From the NCBI GenBank assembly GCA_959026535.1, contig CAUFMB010000019.1, positions 1 through 38,440 of the forward strand: a stretch of DNA of 38,440 nucleotides, written 5' to 3'. The stretch comes from an uncultured Collinsella sp. (GTDB lineage: Bacteria > Actinomycetota > Coriobacteriia > Coriobacteriales > Coriobacteriaceae). Position numbers and translations under genes: made by a program. This document shows, piece after piece, positions 32,003 to 38,440 of the stretch (positions are counted from its first letter, which is position 1; the number at the start of each line of letters is the position of its first letter). A model generated the notes under the pieces. It did no database searches, was not told the origin of the DNA, and was given only the letters and a program-made list of their open reading frames with translations.

Positions 32003-32731
32003 CTACTCGCAGAGCGAAAGGGCAGCCTCGTCGGCAACGACAACGCAGTTGGTGTGCAGTTGCAGGATCGAAGCCGGGCACTCGGGCGTAACCGGACCAT
32101 AGCACATGTCATGCACGGCCTGAGCCTTGGCCTCGCCGTTGGCGACGACCAGGATCATGCGGGCATACATGATGGTCTGAGTACCCATGGTGTAGGCCTG
32201 ACGGGGAACATCGTCGATGCTGTCGAACAGGCGGCTGTTGGCCTGAATGGTGCTCTCGGTAAGGTCGACACAGTGCGTACCCTTGGAGAAGTGGTCATCG
32301 GGCTCGTTGAAGCCGATGTGGCCGTTGTTGCCAATGCCGAGCAGCTGCAGATCCGGGTAACCGGCGTCGGCGACGATCTTGTCGTACTCAGAGCAGGCAG
32401 CGGCGGCGTCGGGGTTGGAACCATCGGGCACATGCGTGTTGTTCAGGTCGATGTTGATGTGATCGAAGAAGTTCTCACGCATGAAGTAGTGATAGCTCTG
32501 GGGATCGTCGTGCGAAAGGCCGCGATACTCGTCCAGGTTGTAGGTGCTGACCTCGGCAAAGTCGACGTCACCCTTCTCGTACCAAGCAGCGAGCTGCTTG
32601 TAGGCACCAATCGGGGTGGAGCCGGTGGCAAGGCCCAGCACACAGTCGGGCTTGAGGATAACCTGGGCCGAGATGATATTAGCGGCCTTGCGGCTCATAT
32701 CCTCGTAGTCTTTAGCTTTAATGATCTTCAT
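32003..32731 (-). CDS. nagB: Glucosamine-6-phosphate deaminase (242 aa)
   Basis: NagB converts glucosamine-6-phosphate to fructose-6-phosphate and ammonia. The phosphate-binding LGLATGSTP is at residues 32-40. Asp67 in YNLDEYRG and His138/Glu143 in GIGNNGHIGFNEP are the catalytic residues. Asn replaces the Asp of E. coli in the GNxGH motif, as in many Gram-positive NagB. The length of 242 aa is the short form, without the C-terminal allosteric tail of E. coli. I chose the ATG at 32731, with GAAAGGA upstream; the open frame extends 117 codons further but reads as non-coding. It lies downstream of the EIIA gene and glmM on the same strand, consistent with amino-sugar use. Confidence 0.95.
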   Translation of the reverse strand: MKIIKAKDYEDMSRKAANIISAQVILKPDCVLGLATGSTPIGAYKQLAAWYEKGDVDFAEVSTYNLDEYRGLSHDDPQSYHYFMRENFFDHINIDLNNTHVPDGSNPDAAAACSEYDKIVADAGYPDLQLLGIGNNGHIGFNEPDDHFSKGTHCVDLTESTIQANSRLFDSIDDVPRQAYTMGTQTIMYARMILVVANGEAKAQAVHDMCYGPVTPECPASILQLHTNCVVVADEAALSLCE

Positions 32732-32928
32732 TACGCGTCCTTTCTCGTACAAGAGAGGCAAGGCTCCCTTACAAGCACTTGCCCGCGGCCCGCGTCGGCC
32801 GCAACCAACGTGTGCGGCCACCAGGGCGAGGTCGCGTAATGTATGTGTCTCGTGTCTAGCCGCGTCGAGGCCCCTGCCCGTCCACGGTGACCCGAAGCTG
32901 TTTAGCCTCGGACGTTTCCCATCTTGCC

Positions 32929-32965
32929 ACGGAGGGCGTCCTCTTTCAAGGGCGCCCTCCGTAAA
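32929..32965. repeat. Inverted repeat between the EIIA gene and nagB
   Basis: ACGGAGGGCG pairs with CGCCCTCCGT with a loop of about 14 nt. There is no U-run on either side. It may partly end the EIIA transcript or stabilise its 3' end. Confidence 0.55.
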
Positions 32966-33002
32966 CGTGTTTGAATTGTAGGCTAATGGCCAAGCGCACT
33001 TG

Positions 33003-33500
33003 CTAGCGCTCGCGAGCAACGATGAGCTGGTCCATCTCTTCGACATGCACACCAACGGAGCCCTTGATGCTCGAGAACTCAACGGAGTTGCACACCAAGA
33101 TGGGAACCGTCACATCGTAGCCCTCGGCAGCAATTGCCTCGCGATCGAACTCAATGAGTACATCGCCCTTATGGACGATGTCACCCACTTGCGCATGTAC
33201 GGTAAAGTGCTTGCCCTCGAGCTGAACAGTGTCCAAACCAACGTGGATGAGCACGTCCAAGCCATCGACCGTGTTAAGCGCAACAGCGTGTCCCGTGGGA
33301 AAAATAGCCTCGACCTTGGCATCAGCCGGTGCAATCACACGCGTTCCGGTGGGCTGAATCGCCACGCCCTGGCCCAAAAGGCCGGTGGCAAACGTCTGGT
33401 CGTTTACCTCGGAAAGCGGAATGACGTCGCCCGAGATGGGAGCATCCAGCGTAAGGACTCGACCACGCATGCCAAAAGACCTTAGGACTTTAGTGAACAT
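33003..33500 (-). CDS. PTS glucose-type EIIA component (165 aa)
   Basis: This is a free-standing IIA-Glc (Crr-family) protein that takes phosphate from HPr and passes it to IIB domains. The phosphorylated His86 lies in DVLIHVGLDTV, and the second active-site His71 in FPTGHAVAL. N-terminal PISGDVIPLSEVNDQTFATG is also typical, and the length matches (about 165). It is soluble, with no IIB or IIC attached. The EIICB permease at 4009-5615 lacks a IIA domain, so this protein is a good candidate to serve it in trans. It lies 71 bp after glmM and upstream of nagB, all leftward. Confidence 0.93.
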   Translation of the reverse strand: MFTKVLRSFGMRGRVLTLDAPISGDVIPLSEVNDQTFATGLLGQGVAIQPTGTRVIAPADAKVEAIFPTGHAVALNTVDGLDVLIHVGLDTVQLEGKHFTVHAQVGDIVHKGDVLIEFDREAIAAEGYDVTVPILVCNSVEFSSIKGSVGVHVEEMDQLIVARER

Positions 33501-33571
33501 GCTCCCCCTCGGACATACCGATCAACCAAAATAACTTTAACAGTTTACCACTTGGCACCCGTTTTTGACCA

Positions 33572-34909
33572 TTAGGGAAGTTCGCGCTTGACAACCTCGA
33601 CGATGTCGTCGACAACGCGCTGGGTCAGCTCGTGCGTCTCGGCCTCGGCCATCACGCGGACCAGCGGCTCGGTACCGCTCGGGCGCACCAGAATGCGGCC
33701 GCGGCCGTCAAGCTCCTTCTCGGCAGCAGCAACGGCGTCCCAAATGGGCTGGCAATCGTCCAGACCAGCCTTGTTGTCGGAATGCACGTTGACGAGTACC
33801 TGCGGGTACTTCTTCATGATGCCGGCGAGATCGGTGAGGGTACGACCGGTGCGCTTGAGCACGGCCAGCAGCTGCAGAGCCGTCACCAGGCCGTCACCGG
33901 TGGTGTTGTGCTCCAGGAAGATGATGTGGCCGGACTGTTCGCCGCCGATGACGGCACCGTCCGCGAGCATGCGCTCCAGAACGTAGCGGTCGCCCACGGC
34001 GGTCTGAACCATCTCAAAGCCCTGCTCCTTCATAGCGATGGAGAAGCCCAGGTTGCACATGACGGTCGAGACGATCTCGGAGTTGGCGAGCTTGCCGCGA
34101 GCGGCGAGGTCAGAACCGCAGATAGCCAGGATGTAGTCACCGTCGATCTCATTGCCCTCGCTGTCCACGAACAGCACGCGGTCGGCGTCGCCGTCGTGGG
34201 CCAGACCGATGTCAGCATGGGTGCGCAGCACGAGCTCGCGCAGGGGCTCAAGGTGCGTAGAGCCGCACTCAACGTTAATGTCGGTGCCGCAATAATCGGT
34301 GTTGATGGCATGGACCGTGGCACCCAGGCGCTGCAGCGCGGTGGGCGTGGTCTGGCAAGAAGCGCCATGGCCGCAGTCGACGGCAACGACCAGGCCATCG
34401 AGCCTCAGGCCATCAAGCGTATCGATGGCGTGGTCGACGTATGCCTTGCGGGCGTCCTTCATCTTGATGATGTGGCCCACGCCGGCACCGGTCGGCAGCG
34501 TATCGGCAGCCATGGCTTCCTCGGACATGACCCAGGCGCTGATCTCTTCCTCGACAGCATCGGGAAGCTTCATGCCCTTGCGGCTAAAGAACTTGATACC
34601 GTTGAACTCCGGCGGATTATGCGAAGCGGAGATGACGATGCCACCATCGAGCTCGTTTTGGACGGTGAGCAGCGCCACGGCAGGCGTGGGGATGACGCCG
34701 CAGCAGTGCGGTCGGCCGCCCTCGGCCATGATGCCGGCGGTCAGAGCGCTCTCGAGCATGGTGCCCGAAAGACGCGTGTCGCGGCCGATGCAGATATCCG
34801 GACCAAGGAACTTGGTCGCCGCGCGGCCCAGGCGAAACGCGAGGTCGCACGAAAGATCGGCGTTGGCGACGCCACGGACGCCGTCGGTACCGAAGATGTT
34901 CTGGGGCAT
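33572..34909 (-). CDS. glmM: Phosphoglucosamine mutase (445 aa)
   Basis: GlmM interconverts glucosamine-6-phosphate and glucosamine-1-phosphate on the way to UDP-GlcNAc for peptidoglycan. The N-terminus has the family text IFGTDGVRGVAN. The phosphoserine loop is ISASHNPPEFNG with active Ser96. The Mg2+ loop is DGDADRV, and the C-terminal phosphate-binding loop reads RPSGTEPLVRVMAEA. The length of 445 aa is normal. It follows the ribosomal genes rplM-rpsI, from which it is separated by a terminator, and precedes the EIIA gene and nagB. With nagB it sets the flow between amino-sugar catabolism and cell-wall synthesis. Confidence 0.96.
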   Translation of the reverse strand: MPQNIFGTDGVRGVANADLSCDLAFRLGRAATKFLGPDICIGRDTRLSGTMLESALTAGIMAEGGRPHCCGVIPTPAVALLTVQNELDGGIVISASHNPPEFNGIKFFSRKGMKLPDAVEEEISAWVMSEEAMAADTLPTGAGVGHIIKMKDARKAYVDHAIDTLDGLRLDGLVVAVDCGHGASCQTTPTALQRLGATVHAINTDYCGTDINVECGSTHLEPLRELVLRTHADIGLAHDGDADRVLFVDSEGNEIDGDYILAICGSDLAARGKLANSEIVSTVMCNLGFSIAMKEQGFEMVQTAVGDRYVLERMLADGAVIGGEQSGHIIFLEHNTTGDGLVTALQLLAVLKRTGRTLTDLAGIMKKYPQVLVNVHSDNKAGLDDCQPIWDAVAAAEKELDGRGRILVRPSGTEPLVRVMAEAETHELTQRVVDDIVEVVKRELP

Positions 34910-34957
34910 AGGATTGCTCCTTCCCTAGCAGGCGATATACAACCGCCCACCCTAGTC

Positions 34958-35001
34958 GAAAAAGAAAAGCGGGACCCGCCGAGGAATCGGCAGGCCCCGC
35001 T
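34958..35001 (-). terminator. Terminator of the rplM-rpsI operon
   Basis: On the minus strand a long GC stem (34968-35001, AGCGGG at the base with CCCGCT) is followed by a U-rich run opposite 34958-34967, about 30 bp after the rpsI stop. Confidence 0.88.
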
Positions 35002-35032
35002 TGTACATTGTATCTCGAAAGGAGATAAAACC

Positions 35033-35428
<396 letters not shown>

Positions 35429-35430
35429 CT

Positions 35431-35874
35431 TTAAGCCTCCAGCTCAATCTTCGTGGGGTTCTGGGCAGCATGCGGATGCTCGGCACCAGCGTAGACCTTA
35501 AGCTTGGTCATCTGGGCACGGCCGAGGGTGGTCTTGGGCAGCATGCCGCGAACGGCGCGCTCGATGACCTTCTCCGGGTGCTTCTCCATAGCCTGGCGGA
35601 AGCTCTCAGCCTTGAGGCCGCCGTTGTAGCCGCTGTGGCGATAATAGGTCTTCGTGTCGGCCTTGTTACCGGTAAGCTGGACCTTATCGGCGTTGATGAC
35701 GACAACGAAGTCGCCGCAGTCGCTGTTGGGCGTGAACTGGGGCTTGTTCTTACCGCGCAGGATCATTGCGATCTGGGTGGCAAGACGGCCCAGGACAGCA
35801 CCATCGGCGTCGACGAGAACCCAGTTGCGCTGGACCTCGCCCTGCTTGGCGTAGTGAGTCGATTTCGAAATCAC
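35431..35874 (-). CDS. rplM: 50S ribosomal protein L13 (147 aa)
   Basis: An early-assembling large-subunit protein. The motifs WVLVDADGAVLGRLATQIA, GDFVVVINADKVQLTGNK and AVRGMLPKTTLGRAQM identify it. The start is a GTG (35874) with GGAGGAG about five to seven bases upstream; no better ATG exists in frame. It is the first gene of the rplM-rpsI operon. Confidence 0.97.
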   Translation of the reverse strand: MISKSTHYAKQGEVQRNWVLVDADGAVLGRLATQIAMILRGKNKPQFTPNSDCGDFVVVINADKVQLTGNKADTKTYYRHSGYNGGLKAESFRQAMEKHPEKVIERAVRGMLPKTTLGRAQMTKLKVYAGAEHPHAAQNPTKIELEA

Positions 35875-36067
35875 TTAGACTCCTCCATGTACAGTACGTG
35901 TTGTTACAGAGATTCACGGGGCTCTGCAAGTAACCCGTCCATATTACCCCGCTCGCCGTACGAGTCAACAGGTATTTTGGCTCCGACCAGAGTTTCTGCA
36001 CATGTCATCCACGAGCCGTGATTTTCCAGCTCTTTAGCTGTTGCCATTTTTTGAGGGTTCGCCGTCG

Positions 36068-36946
36068 TTAGCGCTCAACGAACTCTTGTATTTCCGCGAG
36101 CAGGCGCTTTGCCTCCTGACGGCCCTGGATATACAGGTCGAGGAGCTTTGCCGAATCGTGCTCGACATGGCCGACCTCGACCGGCTTTTGCGGAGCGACG
36201 ACCAACGCACGGCCCTCGCGCTCATACTTCCACAGGTGCATGCGCTGGATGTTGTAACGGTCGTGGCGTGTCTCGATAGCCTCGAGCAGATAGGGGTAGT
36301 CGGCATAACGCGCACGCGCGGCCGGCAAAAACTCGTAGGGCTTTTTCTCATACGAACGGTCCTGCGTGACGATGACGACCGCACGGTCGAAGCCCGCCTC
36401 CTCCAGCACGTGCTCGATGGGGACCGAATCGGCCACGCCGCCGTCGACGTATTTGTGCCCGTTAATCTCGACCGGCGGCGTCACCAGCGGCAGCGACGCC
36501 GAGGCGCGCACGGCATCGAGGTCAAGCACGGCGCTTTTGACCGGGAGATACGTGGCGGTTCCAAAGAGCATGTCCGTCGCGACGGCGAACATCTCGATGG
36601 GGCTCGCGCCGAACGTCTCGCTGTCAAAGGGATCCAGGCGGTCCTGGACATCGTTGAAGATGAAGTCGTAACCCACAATGGAGCCCGTGGACGCAAACGA
36701 TGCGGCGCCCATGAAGCGGCTATCGTTGCAGAAAGCCAGGTTGATGCGGTTGGCACGGCCGATCTGGTGCGACTTGTAGTTCACGCCGTTGAGGGCGCCG
36801 GCCGATACGCCATATACCGCCGGAATCTCGACGCCGGCCTCCATGAGAACGTCGAGCACGCCCGCAGTAAACTGCCCGCGAAAACTACCGCCCTCCAGGA
36901 CGAGCGCGACCTTGCCGGCGTTCTTTGCCTTATCTTCTGCAGTCAT
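36068..36946 (-). CDS. Patatin-like phospholipase / lipid acyl hydrolase (292 aa)
   Basis: This is a serine hydrolase with a Ser-Asp dyad. The oxyanion loop is GGSFRGQFTAG (residues 19-29). The nucleophile is Ser48 in GVSAG, and the catalytic Asp168 is in YVDGGVADSVP. The C-terminal part is charged and probably regulatory or for partner binding. It has no signal peptide, so it acts in the cytoplasm or on the inner membrane face. AGGAGG lies five bases before the ATG. It is close to the YjjU-type bacterial patatin group; the natural substrate is unknown. It is not clearly in an operon. Confidence 0.9.
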   Translation of the reverse strand: MTAEDKAKNAGKVALVLEGGSFRGQFTAGVLDVLMEAGVEIPAVYGVSAGALNGVNYKSHQIGRANRINLAFCNDSRFMGAASFASTGSIVGYDFIFNDVQDRLDPFDSETFGASPIEMFAVATDMLFGTATYLPVKSAVLDLDAVRASASLPLVTPPVEINGHKYVDGGVADSVPIEHVLEEAGFDRAVVIVTQDRSYEKKPYEFLPAARARYADYPYLLEAIETRHDRYNIQRMHLWKYEREGRALVVAPQKPVEVGHVEHDSAKLLDLYIQGRQEAKRLLAEIQEFVER

Positions 36947-37028
36947 ATTGACCTCCTGCGATTGCGTTTTGGCTTTCTTCTACCCAGTTTTGGAATGGAG
37001 GGCGCATAGGTTTTGGAGTTGAGGAGAT

Positions 37029-37231
37029 GGGACAGAAAGTGCGTCCCAGTTTGAGGCGGGATTCCGGGATGAACTTTCCGCTAGCCATTCATTTGGAAAT
37101 TGCATCCCATTCCGAATGAGAATTCCGGGACGCAGTTTCCGCTTGATGTGTCATCCGGAAACTACGTCCCAGTCTGAGTGCGGATTCCGGGACGCGCTTT
37201 CCGCCTGGGCCGCCATTGGGAAGCGCGTCCC
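37029..37231. repeat. Tandem array of three hairpins, period 61-62 bp, plus a partial unit
   Basis: Three 43-44-bp imperfect palindromes (37066-37108, 37127-37170 and 37189-37231) end 61-62 bp apart, and a truncated unit ends at 37047 in phase. Each begins GGGAY, ends RTCCC, and is joined to the next by a related spacer ending GATTCC or AATTCC. Position five of the stem changes from T-A in unit 1 to C-G in units 2 and 3, a compensatory change. Confidence 0.85.
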
Positions 37232-37257
37232 ACCCTGCGTTGCCGTAGCGTTTTCCT

Positions 37258-37293
37258 AACGCTCGCGCCCTGCACAGAGTTCGATTCTCCGCG
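37258..37293 (+). repeat. 36-bp direct repeat with ssrA T-arm fragment, copy 1
   Basis: Identical to 37450-37485 (offset 192). Its last 17 bases, GAGTTCGATTCTCCGCG, equal the T-arm of ssrA but on the opposite strand to that gene. Confidence 0.9.
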
Positions 37294-37383
37294 GTACGGG
37301 GCTTGCGTTGAAGTGGGGCATGGGCAGCCGGAGCTCAATCGGCATCGTATCTATATGTGGTCGAGGCTTTGCGCGGAGAATCC

Positions 37384-37406
37384 GCGTATTTGCTTCGCAA
37401 ATACGC
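37384..37406. repeat. Short perfect hairpin
   Basis: GCGTATTTGC pairs exactly with GCAAATACGC across TTC, between the two T-arm repeats. Just before it (37371-37382) is another 12-base match to the ssrA 3' region, in the ssrA orientation. Confidence 0.7.
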
Positions 37407-37449
37407 ACCGGCTTCGGCCGCCTGTCGGCGTCCTCGCCCGCTCGCTACA

Positions 37450-37485
37450 AACGCTCGCGCCCTGCACAGAGTTCGATTCTCCGCG
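37450..37485 (+). repeat. 36-bp direct repeat with ssrA T-arm fragment, copy 2
   Basis: Exact copy of 37258-37293, lying about 60 bp beyond the 3' end of ssrA. Confidence 0.9.
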
Positions 37486-37497
37486 ATATCTATAAGT

Positions 37498-37532
37498 AAT
37501 AAAAAGCAGGTAGGTACATTTACCTACCTGCT
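37498..37532 (-). terminator. Terminator of ssrA
   Basis: On the minus strand a 12-bp perfect stem AGCAGGTAGGTA/TACCTACCTGCT with a 4-nt loop is followed by UUUUU, 9 bases after the encoded CCA. Confidence 0.9.
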
Positions 37533-37541
37533 TGCAACTAT

Positions 37542-37905
37542 TGGTGGAGGCGCGGAGAATCGAACTCCGGTCCACGAAAGCCCCCTGATTGGCATCTCCA
37601 AGCTCAGTCGCTGGTTTAGTCTCGGACGCTTTGCGCGCAGCGACACGCTCGCGGCGTCCTAACCGGTTCGGTCTTAGCCTGCGCCATACCGATTACGTGC
37701 GCAGGAGCATTCCCCTAACATGACGTCGCGCCGGTGTCGGGGAAATCACCGGGTTGACGCGCCGCTATAAACTAAGCAGCGAGAGCCATAGGCTCAAAAG
37801 AAGAGTTGTTGTCAATTCAATTTGACGGTACCCCTGTTTAACGAGGCGAGGAGACCTCGGCTTGCTTCCTCTCTCAGAGCTATCGTGTCGAAACCAGTCG
37901 CCCCC
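37542..37905 (-). ncRNA. ssrA: Transfer-messenger RNA (tmRNA)
   Basis: tmRNA rescues stalled ribosomes and tags the unfinished protein. The 5' end GGGGGCG pairs with CGCCTCC near the 3' end to form the acceptor. It is followed by the diagnostic GACTGGTTTCGAC, and the T-arm is GGAGTTCGATTCTCC with CCA encoded at 37544-37542. The tag frame reads DNNSSFEPMALAA then TAG (37813 down to 37772), ending in the usual ALAA. In-frame upstream codons are ATT and then TGA, so the first tag codon would be GAC or ATT rather than the usual GCN. The ends are inferred from pairing. Confidence 0.93.
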
Positions 37906-38096
37906 GAATGTTGGGAAAGTCTGGATGGTATCAGGCCTGCAAACACCCGATAACCGTCGACTTTTCAAGGAACACGCGGGGCGAGCCCCGCTCGTGGATA
38001 GCTATCTTACCACGTTCTAAAGGCAGACAGCTGTTCTATGCACGAGCTGTGAAGACCCCAATGTGCGCCCTTGATTATCGACTTCATCCGAACACC
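37906..38096. other. Region between ssrA and the IS30-type element
   Basis: No gene is seen. It must hold the leftward ssrA promoter, though I could not pick a convincing -35/-10 pair. It contains a GCGGGGC/GCCCCGC hairpin near 37978-37993. Confidence 0.4.
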
Positions 38097-38134
38097 TCCC
38101 ACATTCATCCGTACATGTACGGATGAATGTGGGA
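38097..38134. repeat. 38-bp perfect palindrome at the edge of the IS30-type element
   Basis: Both halves are exact reverse complements with no spacer; the centre reads TGTACATGTACG. It lies about 50 bp before the transposase start, where an IS30 left inverted repeat is expected. It may be two abutting IS ends. Confidence 0.8.
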
Positions 38135-38184
38135 ACCCGATACCCTGAGGGCCGGACCGGCCGGCCCCGGAAGATCGGAGGACG

Positions 38185-38440
38185 GCATGTCCGGAAAGAG
38201 GAAGAAGGGTTCCGCGAAAGCGGCCCCGAGGGCCTACGGAAGGCTCACGAGGCACGAGCGGGACACGGTCCAGAGGATGCTGGAGCGCGGGGCCTCGTGC
38301 AGGGAGATCGCGAGGGAGCTGGGCAGGTCGCCCTCGACGGTGAGCGCCGAGGTGGCGTCGCACAGGTTCGTGACGGCGCCGAAGCCCAGGCGCGGCGAGC
38401 GCGTGGGCGCCTCCGCCGACCTGTCGGCGGCCTGCCCGCG
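38185..38440 (+). CDS. IS30-family transposase, N-terminal part (cut by the window end)
   Basis: The frame from the ATG at 38185 stays open to the end of the window (85 codons). After a basic N-terminus (SGKRKKGS) comes LTRHERDTVQRMLERGASC, then REIARELGRSPSTVSAEV. This is the helix-turn-helix (HTH_38 type) that starts IS30-family transposases and binds the element ends. The DDE catalytic domain lies beyond the window. Arginine is almost always AGG and GC3 is very high, unlike the CGC-rich neighbours, which fits acquired DNA. CGGAGG lies upstream of the ATG. It could also be another HTH_38 regulator, but the flanking palindrome favours an IS. Confidence 0.75.

Noticed and set aside
32732..33082. 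N-terminal extension of nagB (117 codons)
   Set aside because: The extended frame crosses an inverted repeat and has no resemblance to NagB; the ATG at 32731 gives the normal start.
37029..37231. CRISPR array
   Set aside because: The units are long palindromes and the segments between them are similar to each other, not unique spacers. No cas gene is present.

Overview
The window looks like a chromosomal segment of a GC-rich Coriobacteriia gut actinomycete, most likely Collinsella or a close relative. This is inferred from the codon bias, the type III glutamine synthetase, the MurT/GatD lipid II amidation enzyme, the many small anaerobic dehydrogenases and the actinobacterial BTAD regulator. 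No 16S gene is present to confirm it. Most of the window is ordinary core and metabolic DNA. The unusual material is mainly in the intergenic spaces and around the two stable-RNA genes.

Layout. 1-2.4 kb: an XRE repressor divergent from a small HAD-like orphan, with a perfect 24-bp palindrome between them, then a DUF1648 membrane protein and ychF. 2.5-7.8 kb: an alpha-glucoside PTS locus. A 6-phospho-alpha-glucosidase and an EIICB permease gene (broken by a frameshift here) face a zinc medium-chain dehydrogenase and a GntR/UTRA repressor; operator-like palindromes lie in the shared promoter region. 7.9-12.9 kb: a multi-cluster 4Fe-4S protein, two glycerol dehydrogenase paralogues and an iron-containing alcohol dehydrogenase, all leftward. 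13.4-17.8 kb: two helical-repeat proteins of unknown function followed by a single-polypeptide MurT-GatD fusion. 17.9-18.6 kb: tRNA-Glu and a gene-free, repeat-rich tail. 18.6-20.7 kb: glnN. 21.1-26.8 kb: a methionine-synthesis operon (metF, a free-standing MetH reactivation domain, metH without that domain) and a UPF0210/PFL-family gene. 27.1-31.6 kb: a methyltransferase, yhbY and a 999-aa STAND-ATPase/BTAD regulator. 32.0-36.9 kb: nagB, a glucose-type EIIA, glmM, rpsI, rplM and a patatin-like lipase. 37.0-38.4 kb: a small tandem hairpin array, ssrA (tmRNA) and the start of an IS30-type transposase cut by the window edge.

How the genes fit together. The EIIA gene near 33 kb can phosphorylate the EIICB permease near 5 kb, which has no IIA domain of its own. 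The hydrolase then splits the imported phospho-disaccharide, and the GntR protein is the likely local switch. nagB and glmM act around the amino-sugar phosphate pool feeding peptidoglycan, and MurT-GatD amidates lipid II using glutamine, which glnN makes. metF supplies methyl-folate to metH, and the separate activation protein should repair oxidised cobalamin.

The most interesting non-coding signals are: (a) T-arm-derived repeats next to both tRNA-Glu and ssrA that seem to share a common flanking sequence; (b) a 61-62-bp-periodic array of three hairpins with a compensatory base change; (c) small hairpins whose stems differ but whose loops share a core; (d) a 36-bp perfect inverted repeat enclosing another hairpin; (e) a 217-bp element with 34-bp imperfect terminal inverted repeats; and (f) a 38-bp perfect palindrome at the edge of the IS30-like element.
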